From the NCBI RefSeq assembly GCF_001439695.1, contig NZ_JYLL01000003.1, positions 310,001-374,000 of the forward strand: DNA of 64,000 bases, read 5' to 3'. Shown one piece after another: positions 1 to 9,311 of the stretch. The stretch is from Pseudomonas veronii. GTDB lineage: Bacteria > Pseudomonadota > Gammaproteobacteria > Pseudomonadales > Pseudomonadaceae. A program made the position numbers and the translations under genes. Below the pieces are notes generated by a model. It made no database searches. It was not told where the DNA came from and saw only the letters and a program-made list of their open reading frames with translations. The stretch's first letter is position 1. Each line of letters begins with the position of its first letter.

Positions 1-555
1 CTGGTGGAGCGGCAGATGAAGATCCTGCGCGAGCGCAACATCGAAATGCGCCATCGGCTCTCGCACTTGATGGACGTCGCCCGCGATAACGACCGCCTGT
101 TCGACAAGACCCGTCGCCTGATTCTGACGCTGATGGACGCCACCAGCCTGGAAGAAACGGTGATCGCCGTGGAAGACAGCCTGCGCCAGGACTTCCAGGT
201 GCCCTTCGTCAGCCTGATCCTGTTCAGCGACAACCCGATGCCGGTCGGGCGCTGGGTCAGCGGCGGCGAAGCGCAAACGGCGATCGGCGGCCTGCTTTCC
301 GAAGGCAAGACCATCAGCGGCACCTTGCGCGAGCATGAACTGGACTTTTTGTTTGGCGCCGAGCAGCGCAAGCAGATCGGTTCGACCGCCGTGGTCGCCC
401 TCAGCCATCAAGGCCTGCATGGGGTACTGGCCATCGCCAGCCGTGATCCTGCGCACTACAAAAGTTCGGTGGGCACGTTGTTCCTGACCTACATCGCCGA
501 AGTGCTGGGCCGCGTATTACCGCGCTTCACCACCGCCCTGCGCGCGGTGCGCTGA
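1..555 (+). CDS. DUF484 family protein (3' part, start lies before the window)
   Basis: The reading frame is open from base 1 to the TGA at 553-555, so the true start is outside the window. The 184 visible residues begin with a charged helical stretch (about 1-35, possible coiled coil) followed by a GAF-like alpha/beta domain, as in the DUF484 family that lies between dapF and xerC in pseudomonads. The family has no firmly assigned reaction; a GAF-like ligand or partner-binding role is inferred. The stop is two bases before the xerC start, so the two are surely co-transcribed. Confidence 0.85.
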   Translation: MVERQMKILRERNIEMRHRLSHLMDVARDNDRLFDKTRRLILTLMDATSLEETVIAVEDSLRQDFQVPFVSLILFSDNPMPVGRWVSGGEAQTAIGGLLSEGKTISGTLREHELDFLFGAEQRKQIGSTAVVALSHQGLHGVLAIASRDPAHYKSSVGTLFLTYIAEVLGRVLPRFTTALRAVR

Positions 556-557
556 CC

Positions 558-1457
558 ATGGAACGGCAACTGGACGCTTACTGCGCACACCTGCGCAGCG
601 AGCGTCAGGTGTCGCCCCACACCCTGGAAGCCTACCGGCGGGACTTGAACAAGGTTCTGGCCTACTGCGAAAAGCAGCAGATCCCCAGCTGGAAGGCCTT
701 GGACATCCAGGGCCTGCGCAGCCTGATCGCGCGCCTGCACCAGCAGGGCCAATCTTCGCGCAGCCTGGCGCGCCTGCTGTCGGCGGTGCGCGGCCTGTAT
801 CACTACCTCAACCGCGAAGGCCTGTGCGACCACGACCCGGCCAATGGGCTGGCCCCGCCCAAGGGCGAGCGGCGGCTGCCCAAGACCCTCGACACCGACC
901 GCGCCCTGCAATTGCTCGATGGCGCCGTCGAGGACGACTTCCTGGCCCATCGCGACCAGGCGATCCTGGAGCTGTTCTATTCTTCGGGCCTGCGCCTGTC
1001 GGAACTGACCGGGCTGAACCTCGATCAGCTCGACCTCGCCGACGGCCTGGTGCAAGTGCTCGGCAAAGGCAGCAAGACCCGCGTGCTGCCGGTGGGCAGG
1101 AAGGCCCGGGAAGCGCTGCAACTGTGGCTGCCCCTGCGCGCACTGACCAACCCGGCGGACGACGCCGTATTCGTCAGCCAGCAGGGCCGGCGCCTGGGGC
1201 CGCGGGCGATTCAACTGCGGGTCAAGGCGGCCGGCGAGCGCGAGCTGGGGCAGAACCTGCATCCGCACATGCTGCGGCACTCGTTTGCCAGCCATTTGCT
1301 GGAGTCGTCCCAAGACCTGCGCGCGGTGCAGGAACTGCTCGGCCACTCTGATATCAAGACGACACAGATCTACACCCACCTGGACTTCCAACACCTGGCA
1401 ACGGTGTACGACAGCGCCCATCCACGGGCCAAACGCATCAAGGGCGGCGACTCATGA
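558..1457 (+). CDS. xerC: Tyrosine recombinase XerC
   Basis: Site-specific recombinase that, with XerD, resolves chromosome dimers at dif near the end of replication. The 299 residues are the usual XerC length: an N-terminal SAM-like core-binding domain (about 1-85) and a C-terminal catalytic domain. The catalytic set is visible: Arg146 (SGLRLSEL), Lys170/173, His237 and Arg240 (HMLRH), His263 (LLGH) and nucleophile Tyr272 (QIYTHLD). It starts two bases after the DUF484 gene and overlaps the next HAD gene by 4 bases, so it sits in the middle of a translationally coupled operon. It is a useful intact reference for judging the degenerate recombinases of the element at 6179-15807. Confidence 0.97.
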   Translation: MERQLDAYCAHLRSERQVSPHTLEAYRRDLNKVLAYCEKQQIPSWKALDIQGLRSLIARLHQQGQSSRSLARLLSAVRGLYHYLNREGLCDHDPANGLAPPKGERRLPKTLDTDRALQLLDGAVEDDFLAHRDQAILELFYSSGLRLSELTGLNLDQLDLADGLVQVLGKGSKTRVLPVGRKAREALQLWLPLRALTNPADDAVFVSQQGRRLGPRAIQLRVKAAGERELGQNLHPHMLRHSFASHLLESSQDLRAVQELLGHSDIKTTQIYTHLDFQHLATVYDSAHPRAKRIKGGDS

Positions 1458-2149
1458 GTATCAAGCTGATCACCTTCGACCTCGACGACACCCTCTGGGA
1501 CAACGTCCCCGTCATCATCAGCGCCGAAGCGTCGATGCGCGAATGGCTGGCCACCCATGCCGCCAAGGTCGGCGAACTGCCCCTGGAACATTTCGCCAGC
1601 CTTCGCCAGCAGGTGCTGGAACGCCATCCCGAACTCAAGCACCGCATCAGCATGCTGCGCCACCGCGTACTGATGCACGCGTTTGAAGAGGCCGGTTATC
1701 CACAACCTGAAGCGACGGAAATGGCCGATGTGTGCTTTGAAGCGTTCATTCATGCGCGCCACCAGCTCACCGTATTCCCCGAAGCCGAGCCGATGCTGCA
1801 AGCGCTGCGCAAACACTTCCTGCTGGGCGTGATCACCAACGGTAACGCTGACGTACAGCGCGTCGGGTTGGCGGACTACTTCCACTTCGCGTTGCGCGCC
1901 GAAGACATCGGCATCGCCAAGCCGGATGCACGGTTGTTTCAGGAAGCGCTGCAACGGGGCGGGGTGGACGCCAGCGCGGCGGTGCATATCGGCGATCATC
2001 CCGGTGACGACATCGCCGGAGCGCAACAGGCGGGGCTGCGTGCCGTGTGGTTCAACCCGACAGGCAAGGTCTGGGAAGGGGATAAACTCCCGGATGCGCA
2101 GATTCGCAGCCTGACGGAACTGCCTCCGCTGCTCAAAAGCTGGCAGTAA
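1454..2149 (+). CDS. HAD-superfamily (IA) hydrolase, YigB-like
   Basis: Predicted small-molecule phosphatase of the haloacid dehalogenase superfamily. Motif I is FDLDDTLWD near residue 8 (nucleophile and acid/base aspartates), motif II is the Thr in GVITNG, motif III the Lys in GIAKPD, and motif [13 protein letters not shown]. The 231-residue length and the position after xerC match the YigB family, whose E. coli member can act on FMN; the natural substrate here is unknown. The start overlaps the xerC stop (ATGA), indicating translational coupling. The operon ends at the hairpin near 2215-2242. Confidence 0.88.
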   Translation: MSIKLITFDLDDTLWDNVPVIISAEASMREWLATHAAKVGELPLEHFASLRQQVLERHPELKHRISMLRHRVLMHAFEEAGYPQPEATEMADVCFEAFIHARHQLTVFPEAEPMLQALRKHFLLGVITNGNADVQRVGLADYFHFALRAEDIGIAKPDARLFQEALQRGGVDASAAVHIGDHPGDDIAGAQQAGLRAVWFNPTGKVWEGDKLPDAQIRSLTELPPLLKSWQ

Positions 2150-2214
2150 GTGGGAGGGGGCTTGCTTCCCCTATATTGGCAGGCGGTGAGCCGTAGGAAT
2201 TTGTTTCAGGCATG

Positions 2215-2242
2215 AAAAAGCCCGCAGCGACGGCGGGCTTTT
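2215..2242. terminator. Bidirectional intrinsic terminator between HAD hydrolase and sutA
   Basis: An AAAGCCCG / CGGGCTTT stem (2217-2224 with 2234-2241) is flanked by an A run on the left and a T run on the right. It can end transcripts arriving from both sides: the xerC operon (+) and sutA (-). Confidence 0.8.
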
Positions 2243-2263
2243 CCAGCAAGCCAGAAGCAGACC

Positions 2264-2590
2264 TCAGATAGGTCGGCTGCCGTACTTGTTATCCGGCTTC
2301 TTGGGTGGATCTGCCACCACGTTGGCCTCGACTTCCTGCACTTTGCCGCCTTTAGCGAGGAATTCCTCCATCGCACGGGCCAGCGCGTCGCGCTCTTTGT
2401 TCTTGGCTTCAACACTTGGCAGCTCATCGACCGAAACAGCGGCCTTGGCTTTGCCTTTGGCAGCCGGAACAGGAACGTCATCGCCACCGTCGTCGTCAGC
2501 AACGTCTTCCGCTGCCGCCTCAAGACCTTCTTCGGTGTCGTCTTCGTCGCCTACTTCCAGTTCGTCGTTTTCCAGATCATCGTCGCTCAT
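2264..2590 (-). CDS. sutA: RNA polymerase-binding regulator SutA
   Basis: Small (108 residues), very acidic protein. The first third is rich in Asp and Glu, the middle is an Ala/Lys linker (KGKAKAA), and the C-terminal half carries a predicted helix (ERDALARAMEEFL) and a conserved tail ending PDNKYGSRPI. This pattern matches SutA of P. aeruginosa, an intrinsically disordered protein that binds RNA polymerase and supports transcription during slow growth. It lies next to yjbQ and amtB-glnK, as I recall it does in P. aeruginosa. A second start eight codons inside the frame is not supported; the first ATG is preceded by a GAGGTAGAAC ribosome site on the minus strand. Confidence 0.85.
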   Translation of the reverse strand: MSDDDLENDELEVGDEDDTEEGLEAAAEDVADDDGGDDVPVPAAKGKAKAAVSVDELPSVEAKNKERDALARAMEEFLAKGGKVQEVEANVVADPPKKPDNKYGSRPI

Positions 2591-2693
2591 GTTCTACCTC
2601 ATGACTTGCGAAAAGCAGATTAGTTATAGCCCAGCTTCACCATCTGTCGAAGGTCGCCGGAAAAAAATCAACATCCACCGGATAACCAGTGGC

Positions 2694-3119
2694 TTATGCC
2701 CCATCACCGTGCAAAGTGGCGAGGACTTTACGAGCACCGCCATGATCACGGTGCTCGCCCAGATAAACACCTTGCCAGGTCCCCATCGCCAAGCGGCCGG
2801 CCTTGACCGGCAAACTCAGCTGGCAACCCAGGAGACTGGCCTTGAAGTGCGCCGGCAGATCGTCCGGGCCTTCGTCGTTGTGTTCGAACCCGGCTCGGCC
2901 TTGCGGCACCAGCGAGTTGAAAAAACGCTCGAAGTCACGACGAACCGCCGGATCGGCATTCTCGTTGATGGTCAACGAGGCCGAGGTATGCTGCAACCAC
3001 AGATGCAACAGGCCCACGCGACACGCCTTCAATTCAGGCAAGCCGGCAAGCAACTCGTCGGTTACCAGGTGAAAGCCCCGGGGCTTGGCCCGCAGGGTAA
3101 TCAGGGTCTGTTGCCACAT
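2694..3119 (-). CDS. Secondary thiamine-phosphate synthase family protein (YjbQ/UPF0047)
   Basis: 141 residues, the typical length of the YjbQ/UPF0047 family. Conserved family features are visible: [20 protein letters not shown] (His of the HTSA motif), the [12 protein letters not shown] block and [15 protein letters not shown] near the C-terminus. E. coli YjbQ has weak thiamine-phosphate synthase activity, but the physiological role of the family is unsettled. It is transcribed alone on the minus strand between sutA and amtB. Confidence 0.9.
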   Translation of the reverse strand: MWQQTLITLRAKPRGFHLVTDELLAGLPELKACRVGLLHLWLQHTSASLTINENADPAVRRDFERFFNSLVPQGRAGFEHNDEGPDDLPAHFKASLLGCQLSLPVKAGRLAMGTWQGVYLGEHRDHGGARKVLATLHGDGA

Positions 3120-3290
3120 ACAGTTCTCCGCCCATCGGCGCGCATTCTAGCGCGCTCAGGGAAAAAACAAAGTGCCGAATACGCCTACATGCCTGTAAGA
3201 CATTCGCACCCGGAAAAGCGCCGTGCGCGCGCCATCACACACGCGACGCAAAAAACCGGCCCCCCGTGTCATGACGGGCAAACACCAGAC
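3120..3290. other. Intergenic region upstream of yjbQ
   Basis: No open frame with a ribosome-binding site was recognised here. The region holds the presumed minus-strand promoter of yjbQ (toward 3120) and runs into the amtB terminator. Confidence 0.5.
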
Positions 3291-3324
3291 AAAAAAATGC
3301 CCGGCAAGCCGGGCATGTTTTTTT
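3291..3324 (-). terminator. Intrinsic terminator of the glnK-amtB operon
   Basis: Perfect 9-bp stem ATGCCCGGC / GCCGGGCAT with an AA loop (3297-3305 with 3308-3316), flanked by seven A on the left and seven T on the right. It lies directly after the amtB stop codon in the minus direction and could also work on plus-strand transcripts. Confidence 0.9.
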
Positions 3325-3331
3325 CGCCTAC

Positions 3332-4669
3332 TTACAAGTTGTAGCCGCGTTCGTTGTGTTGTGCCAGGTCGAGGCCGACAGCCTCTTCTTCGTCGGTAAC
3401 CCGCAGGCCCATGACCATATCCAGCACCTTGAGGATGATGAAGGTCACGATGGCGGTGTAGATCACAGTGAAGCCGACGCCTTTGCACTGAATCCAGACT
3501 TGGGCCGCCACGTCAGTCACGGTGCCGAAGCCACCCAGGGCCGGTGCTGCAAACACACCGGTCAGGATTGCGCCGAGGATACCGCCGATACCGTGGACAC
3601 CGAAGGCGTCCAGGGAGTCGTCATAGCCCAGTTTGCGTTTCAGGGTCGTGGCGCAGAAGAAGCACACCACACCCGCCGCCAGGCCGATGATCAGCGCGCC
3701 CATCGGGCCCACGGTACCGGCAGCCGGCGTAATGGCCACAAGGCCCGCTACCACACCCGAGGCGATGCCCAGGGCACTTGGCTTGCCGTGGGTGAGCCAC
3801 TCGGCGAACATCCAGCCCAGGGCGGCAGCGGCGGTAGCGACCTGGGTCACCAGCATCGCCATACCGGCAGTGCCGTTGGCCGCGGCAGCGGAACCGGCGT
3901 TGAAGCCGAACCAGCCGACCCACAGCATGGCTGCACCCACCAGGGTGTAACCCAGGTTGTGAGGCGCCATTGGCGTGGTCGGGAAGCCTTTACGCTTGCC
4001 GAGGACCAGGCACGCTACCAGGCCAGCCACACCGGCGTTGATATGCACCACGGTACCGCCGGCGAAGTCCAGCACGCCCCAGTCACCCAGCAACGAACCC
4101 GGACCGCCCCACACCATGTGGGCAATCGGCGCGTAGACCAGGGTGAACCAGACGCCCATGAAGATCAGCATCGCGGAGAATTTCATACGCTCGGCGAAAG
4201 CACCGACAATCAGCGCCGGGGTGATGATGGCGAAGGTCATCTGGTAGGTGACGAACACCGCCTCAGGGAACAGCGCCGCAGGGCCGGTAATGCTGGCCGG
4301 GGTCACACCCGACAGGAACAGCTTGGACAAGCCGCCCACGAAGGAGTTGAAGTTGACCACACCCGCTTCCATGCCGGTGGTATCGAACGCCATGCTGTAG
4401 CCGTAGACGAACCACAGGATGGTGATCAAGCCGGTGATGGCGAAGCACTGCATCATCACCGACAGAATGTTTTTGGAGCGAACCATACCGCCGTAGAACA
4501 GCGCCAGGCCGGGAATGGTCATAAACAGCACCAGCGCGGTGGATGTAAGCATCCACGCGGTGTCGCCGGAATTGAGGACTGGAGCAGCCACTTCGTCTGC
4601 CGCCATGGCCAGGCTTGGCATTACGATGGACAACAGGGCTCCGAGCCCTGCGAATTTACGCAGAGTCAT
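3332..4669 (-). CDS. amtB: Ammonium transporter AmtB
   Basis: Inner-membrane ammonium channel of the Amt/Rh family, 445 residues. An N-terminal signal-like segment (LGALLSIVMPSLAMAADE, cleavage expected after about residue 23) precedes about eleven membrane helices. Family motifs are visible: DTAWMLTSTALVLFMTIPGLALFYGG at the start, the FAGGTVVHINAG block carrying the first pore histidine, and DSLDAFGVHGIGG with the second. It is the second gene of a glnK-amtB operon, 33 bases after glnK; GlnK would block the channel when nitrogen is sufficient. Ribosome site AGGAG lies 8 bases before the ATG. Confidence 0.97.
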   Translation of the reverse strand: MTLRKFAGLGALLSIVMPSLAMAADEVAAPVLNSGDTAWMLTSTALVLFMTIPGLALFYGGMVRSKNILSVMMQCFAITGLITILWFVYGYSMAFDTTGMEAGVVNFNSFVGGLSKLFLSGVTPASITGPAALFPEAVFVTYQMTFAIITPALIVGAFAERMKFSAMLIFMGVWFTLVYAPIAHMVWGGPGSLLGDWGVLDFAGGTVVHINAGVAGLVACLVLGKRKGFPTTPMAPHNLGYTLVGAAMLWVGWFGFNAGSAAAANGTAGMAMLVTQVATAAAALGWMFAEWLTHGKPSALGIASGVVAGLVAITPAAGTVGPMGALIIGLAAGVVCFFCATTLKRKLGYDDSLDAFGVHGIGGILGAILTGVFAAPALGGFGTVTDVAAQVWIQCKGVGFTVIYTAIVTFIILKVLDMVMGLRVTDEEEAVGLDLAQHNERGYNL

Positions 4670-4702
4670 ATTGTTTTCTCCTGGGGCGTTGGGTTTGGCG
4701 GC

Positions 4703-5212
<510 letters not shown>

Positions 5213-5252
5213 TCACAGCGACTGCATCAGTGCATGGGTCATGTTCGTCTAA

Positions 5253-5267
5253 GCAGAAACCTTGCCA
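5253..5267 (-). promoter_or_regulatory. Candidate sigma-54 (-24/-12) promoter of glnK-amtB
   Basis: Read on the minus strand the sequence is TGGCAAGGTTTCTGC, against the consensus TGGCAC-N5-TTGC: the invariant GG and GC dinucleotides are present with exactly ten bases between them. It would give a leader of roughly 200 bases before glnK. Assignment is by pattern only, but position, target operon and the upstream NtrC-like site agree. Confidence 0.65.
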
Positions 5268-5342
5268 GCTCCGTAAAAACCACTGAAATCAGTCCCTTGC
5301 CCACTTATGCCCACCTGCGGGGCTTTTTGGCGGGGTGATTGC

Positions 5343-5357
5343 GCACGAAAACGGTGC
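5343..5357 (-). promoter_or_regulatory. Candidate NtrC-binding site upstream of glnK
   Basis: GCACGAAAACGGTGC is an almost exact match to the classical NtrC enhancer core GCACTAAAATGGTGC. It lies about 80-90 bases upstream of the sigma-54 promoter candidate, a normal enhancer distance. It is flanked by G/C bases that extend the dyad (GCGCAC...GGTGCGC). Confidence 0.65.
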
Positions 5358-5463
5358 GCTACCGCCCGACACCCTGCGCGAAAAGCGTGCGCCCGAGGTC
5401 GTGGAAATGACTATAGACGCTGCGTGATACACTGCCCGCCAACAGTTTTCCGGAATATTTCCC

Positions 5464-5727
5464 ATGCTCGCGCCCAAAGACCTCCTCGACGCCCTGAGCG
5501 GCCATGCCTCCCGCCTGTTCAGCGGCGAGACCCCGCTGCCCCGCAATGAAATCGAAAGCCAGTTCAAGGCCTTGCTGCAAAGCGGCTTCAGCAAGCTCGA
5601 CCTGGTCAGCCGGGAAGAGTTCGACAGCCAAATGGTGGTGCTGGCCCGCACCCGAGCACGCCTGGAAAGCCTGGAGGCGAAAGTGGCGGAGCTGGAAGCA
5701 CGGTTGACCCCGGCAGCCTCCGAATAA
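5464..5727 (+). CDS. ubiK: Ubiquinone biosynthesis accessory factor UbiK
   Basis: 87 residues of the YqiC/BMFP family: an N-terminal amphipathic region (MLAPKDLLDALSGHASRLF) and a C-terminal coiled coil (about residues 50-82, heptads in ARTRARLESLEAKVAELEARL). UbiK assists the Ubi protein complex in ubiquinone synthesis, probably at lipid surfaces. It lies between glnK and comM, transcribed toward comM, as in other pseudomonads. The start ATG is the only in-frame one giving the family N-terminus. Confidence 0.9.
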   Translation: MLAPKDLLDALSGHASRLFSGETPLPRNEIESQFKALLQSGFSKLDLVSREEFDSQMVVLARTRARLESLEAKVAELEARLTPAASE

Positions 5728-5738
5728 ACCCCGGCCAA

Positions 5739-5821
5739 TGTAGGAGCTGGCTTGCCTGCGATGGGATCGACTCGGTCCCTCTGATACGCCTGACCACCCC
5801 TATCGCACGCAAGCCAGCGCC
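5739..5821. repeat. REP/REPIN-like inverted repeat
   Basis: Left arm TGTAGGAGCTGGCTTGCCTG (from 5739) is matched in inverse orientation by ATCGCACGCAAGCCAGCGCC ending at 5821. This is the usual two-arm REPIN organisation of P. fluorescens genomes, between ubiK and comM. Confidence 0.7.
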
Positions 5822-5941
5822 CTCACCTGTTCTGCGTCACTCTGCGGATACGTTCTGTAAAACCTCCCGCGTCCCGCTCCACCCCACCTCGTCTACCCTT
5901 GAAAAACCGCAGGAAGCGGCCCGCCCTTTCAAGGAATGAGC

Positions 5942-6178
5942 ATGTCCCTCGCCATCGTCCACAGTCGCGCCCAGATCGGCGTCGAAGCCCCTGCCGTCAG
6001 CGTCGAAGTACACATGGCCAATGGTCTGCCATCGCTCACCCTGGTGGGCTTGCCGGAAACCGCCGTCAAGGAAAGCAAGGACCGCGTGCGCAGTGCCATC
6101 CTCAACTCCGCGCTGCAATACCCGTCCCGCCGCATCACCCTCAACCTCGCGCCCGCCGACCTGCCCAAGGACGGCGGG
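5942..6178 (+). pseudogene. comM: comM (yifB), 5' fragment, interrupted by the 9.6-kb element
   Basis: N-terminal 79 codons of the Mg-chelatase-like AAA+ protein ComM, a hexameric helicase that promotes branch migration during natural transformation and recombination. The fragment runs to LPKDGG and then enters foreign sequence that reads eight more codons to a TAG at 6209-6211. The natural continuation RFDLAIALG is found at 15808. ATG 5942 is preferred over ATG 5936 because the AAGGA ribosome site (5931-5935) is six bases away from it. Translation would give an inactive peptide without the ATPase domain. Confidence 0.93.
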
Positions 6179-6204
6179 CACGGATTAGATAGCTGTATGG
6201 ACAT
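6179..6204 (+). repeat. Left terminal inverted repeat of the element
   Basis: Two blocks, CACGGATTAG (6179-6188) and ATGGACAT (6197-6204), match the reverse complement of the right end (CACGGGTTAG and ATGGACAT, 15775-15801) with a spacer one base shorter. A related copy, TATGGACGTTGCTCT, follows at 6225, so the left end has at least two candidate recombinase-binding sites in direct orientation. Confidence 0.7.
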
Positions 6205-6313
6205 CGCATAGTAAAACGTTCACCTATGGACGTTGCTCTATCTCGGGCTACGCTTTGCAGACTGTGGTTATTTAACCAAAGGTTTCGTGGCACAGCAGAT
6301 TAGGAGCGCGACC

Positions 6314-7600
6314 ATGGCGAGACTTGAACCAGTTAGCTTCATCCCACATCGCTCAACGCTGGACCTTGGTCGAATTCTTTGGACCCCTGTTTCTCATGGT
6401 CGCGTTATCAATGCATTGCCACAAATTTTCTGGGCGGGTGGAAGCCCGTGGCGTGAAGCAAATCTTTGGCTCATGGAGCAAGCGGTTAGACGAGACGTCG
6501 ATATCAAGACAGTAAATGCAAAGGCGACTTCCTTGCATGCTTACGCAAACTGGCTGGAGAAATCTGAAAGCAAATGGTGGGACTTCCCCGTACGGAAGGA
6601 AGATCGCTGCTTAGTGCGCTACCGTGGCGCACTGTTGGACGCTAGGGACAGCTCAGAGATCGCTCCCTCTACCGCTACCCAGCGCATGCGAGTAGTCGTT
6701 AATTTTTATCGATGGTTAAAAGCCACTAGGCTCCTTTCACCCGAGTGGCCATTGTGGGAGGAACGGACGGTCGGGATACATCTTACGAATCCGTTCGGAT
6801 TTGAGCGCACCTTGACAGTCACAACTACGGATCTATCCATTCCGAATCGGGCTAGACCAGGTGAGCGGTTAGAGGATGGTTTGCTGCCTGTTTCAGCCGA
6901 CGATCGAAACAGAATCCTTACGTTTGCCCGAGAGCACGCCTCAGAAGAACTCTTTCTGCTTTTAACAGCAGGATTCTTCACTGGCATGAGGCTCCAAACT
7001 TTAGCTGATTTGAGAATAGAAACTTTAACTAGTGCTGTACCAGACCCCGCAGATCCGAAGCTTTATCGTTTAGCGGTAGGGCCAGGCGCTAGTCCACCAG
7101 TAGCGACTAAATTTGGAGTGTCAGGCCAAATATGGATAACAGAAAGCTTGCTTGCAGAGCTACTAGATTATGCGTACGGCCAGCGCCGCCTTCTGCGAGA
7201 AGCGAAAGCATCCGGCAATAATAAAAACTTGTTGTTTTTGACACGCTTTGGAAATCCGTATGCTCAGCGTGGATCGGATAAATCAATAGCGATCAATGTG
7301 GAAATGCATAACTTCAAGAAAAGCGCAGTGCGCAATGGCATTGCAACGATGCGTTATTTTCGATTCCACCAAACTCGCTGTACATTTGCGACTGAGTTAG
7401 CAAGCTTGGCAATAAGTATTGCGGGAGGAATACATGCGGTTGCAGTGATCAAGGATGCACTATTGCATAAAAATGAGTCTACGGCGTTGAAATATATAAA
7501 ATTTATAGAAAAAACACCGATTAAAAAGGAGCTGGCAAACTCTTTCACTAGAGCATTTTTAGGCATTACATCAGGGATCGAGGAAACGCTCGATGCCTGA
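6314..7600 (+). CDS. Tyrosine recombinase, first of the element trio
   Basis: 428-residue site-specific recombinase. The ATG at 6314 has a strong TAGGAG site seven bases upstream, which favours it over the in-frame TTG at 6233. The complete catalytic set can be read: Arg226 (TGMRLQTL), beta-hairpin Lys266 (ATKFG), His352 and Arg355 (FHQTR), His385 (LLHK) and nucleophile Tyr394 (ALKYIKF). The N-terminal 200 residues would hold the arm- and core-binding domains. It overlaps the next gene by 8 bases. By position and intact active site it corresponds to TnpA of Tn554-type elements, though sequence identity to that family was not tested. Confidence 0.9.
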   Translation: MARLEPVSFIPHRSTLDLGRILWTPVSHGRVINALPQIFWAGGSPWREANLWLMEQAVRRDVDIKTVNAKATSLHAYANWLEKSESKWWDFPVRKEDRCLVRYRGALLDARDSSEIAPSTATQRMRVVVNFYRWLKATRLLSPEWPLWEERTVGIHLTNPFGFERTLTVTTTDLSIPNRARPGERLEDGLLPVSADDRNRILTFAREHASEELFLLLTAGFFTGMRLQTLADLRIETLTSAVPDPADPKLYRLAVGPGASPPVATKFGVSGQIWITESLLAELLDYAYGQRRLLREAKASGNNKNLLFLTRFGNPYAQRGSDKSIAINVEMHNFKKSAVRNGIATMRYFRFHQTRCTFATELASLAISIAGGIHAVAVIKDALLHKNESTALKYIKFIEKTPIKKELANSFTRAFLGITSGIEETLDA

Positions 7601-9311
7601 CCAACGGTTACCTGACCTAACATTTCGCAACGTGAAATATGGTCCAAGAGAGACGCCCCTAAATTTATCCTTATTACTCTATAATGGCGGAGCAGCTACT
7701 GATATACGAGAATTTTACAAATTAGTATCAAATGGACGCCTAGGCGCTCCCCTGATGAATCGACTTCCATTAATAGTCAAAATTCACTCGGTTATTCAAG
7801 GACAGCTTGCCGGGGGCAAGAGTCGGCTTACAGCAAAATCCACTATCCAATCTATTCGTGAGTTTTATACCTGGTTAGACCGTAACGGACAGTCCCCCGA
7901 AATAGACTCAGTTGCCAAACTGTACATCTCATGGACTGACCACCTGCTTTTAAGGCAGCGGACCCTGGGCAATCTAAAAACGGCTACCGTTGCAGCAAAA
8001 GCGACCACAGTGGGCTCCATTTTAGATCAAGCATTGGACTTAACGATCGGTCTATATCGCCGCACCTCACTACCTAAGCGATACAACAAAAAAAAGGTTT
8101 TAGGAACACAGGCAGACAAGACAAAGCTGAAGGACTCCTTTGAGTTTGGCCATGCACTTCTAGACATTTCTAACGCCCTCACTGTTGAGGCAATCCGGGG
8201 GGCCTTGCCGGTAAAAATTCAATTTCGTTCTGGCAAAGTTCTTGAGGAGTGGTCTGGCCTGAGGCCTGCGAGCACCGTAAAATATTTAATTCCTAACTAC
8301 GGAAACTCTAATGGCAGAAGAAGGGTTAAAGAAAATCGAGAAAGATGGGAAAAAGATAAATCATGGCGCACAAGATTCCCGTTGATAAATCTTAGAATTC
8401 AAGCCGAAATGTTGATTTTTATTTCACAAACAGGAATGAATCTTGCTCAAGTAAACAGACTTAAATCGGGAAAGTGCACATACCAAAGTTACCTCGATGG
8501 ATATCAAGTTCGACGCGTTTATAAAGGCAGAAGACAAGGAGAGGTTGAATTTGAAATTTTCAGTGATTACAGAATAATATTCGAACGGTATTTAAAGTGG
8601 CGAAAGGAGATATTTCAGGATGACGAGAATGGATTGCTTTTTCCGGAGTCCTCACCTCAACAGCGCTCCTTAGACCTTTCGCCTAAGTTTTACGCTACCC
8701 AAAAGAGATGCAAAGCACTTGGCGTTCGCTATATCCCAGCAAGTGAGCTTAGAAAAACACGAATCAATTGGCTTGTCAGAACCTCTCACGACCCCGTCTT
8801 AACCGCCGAGATAGCCCAGCATACGCAAGAAACTTTACTCCGCATATACGACCAACCTCATCATCAAAGTGCAACAGTAGAGATCAGCAAATTTCATAAT
8901 TTACTGAGCGGGACGTATGAACCGCCAAGTCCAGGGGTATGCATCAACCCTATCGCAACCTTAGAGGAGAACGCACCGAAAAGAGCACCATCTCCAAACT
9001 GTGCTAATCCAGCTGGATGTCTGTTCTGTACCCACCACCGGGATATCGACACAGCAGATCACATATGGTCACTTGCAAGCTATAGGCATTACAAGACCTT
9101 AGAGCTCACATTTAACCATCTCACGAACAAGAGTGAAAAAGAACATCCAGCACACGTTACCATTGAGCGAATTACTGGAAAACTAAAACAATTTAAATCA
9201 AGCAGTTCATTGCGTGCCTCTTGGGTAAGCGAAGCATTGGATCTTATCGACGAAGGAAGTTTTCATCCCAAATGGGACGGGTTTATTCGTCTTATAGAGG
9301 CACGAGAATGA
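7593..9311 (+). CDS. Tyrosine recombinase-like protein, second of the trio, altered active site
   Basis: 572 residues. The C-terminal half keeps the recombinase fold signature: beta-hairpin Lys311 (VYKGRR), Arg387 (SELRKT), His410 (AQHTQ) and Tyr419 (LRIYDQ). Two normal catalytic residues appear replaced: the box-I arginine by Asn283 (QTGMNLAQ) and the box-II histidine by Ser384. After the catalytic region comes a cysteine cluster, C470-x5-C476-x2-C479 followed by His481-His482, which could bind zinc. Start ATG 7593 overlaps the previous gene by 8 bases and is preceded by GAGGAAAC. It may be a partner or target-recognition subunit rather than a full catalyst. Confidence 0.82.
   Translation: MPDQRLPDLTFRNVKYGPRETPLNLSLLLYNGGAATDIREFYKLVSNGRLGAPLMNRLPLIVKIHSVIQGQLAGGKSRLTAKSTIQSIREFYTWLDRNGQSPEIDSVAKLYISWTDHLLLRQRTLGNLKTATVAAKATTVGSILDQALDLTIGLYRRTSLPKRYNKKKVLGTQADKTKLKDSFEFGHALLDISNALTVEAIRGALPVKIQFRSGKVLEEWSGLRPASTVKYLIPNYGNSNGRRRVKENRERWEKDKSWRTRFPLINLRIQAEMLIFISQTGMNLAQVNRLKSGKCTYQSYLDGYQVRRVYKGRRQGEVEFEIFSDYRIIFERYLKWRKEIFQDDENGLLFPESSPQQRSLDLSPKFYATQKRCKALGVRYIPASELRKTRINWLVRTSHDPVLTAEIAQHTQETLLRIYDQPHHQSATVEISKFHNLLSGTYEPPSPGVCINPIATLEENAPKRAPSPNCANPAGCLFCTHHRDIDTADHIWSLASYRHYKTLELTFNHLTNKSEKEHPAHVTIERITGKLKQFKSSSSLRASWVSEALDLIDEGSFHPKWDGFIRLIEARE

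Noticed and set aside
489..1421. Long minus-strand frame opposite xerC
   Set aside because: Shadow of the GC-rich xerC frame; no family features, and xerC is certain.
5936..6211. Open frame of 91 codons as a small independent gene
   Set aside because: The first 81 codons are the start of ComM and the end is read-through into the element.
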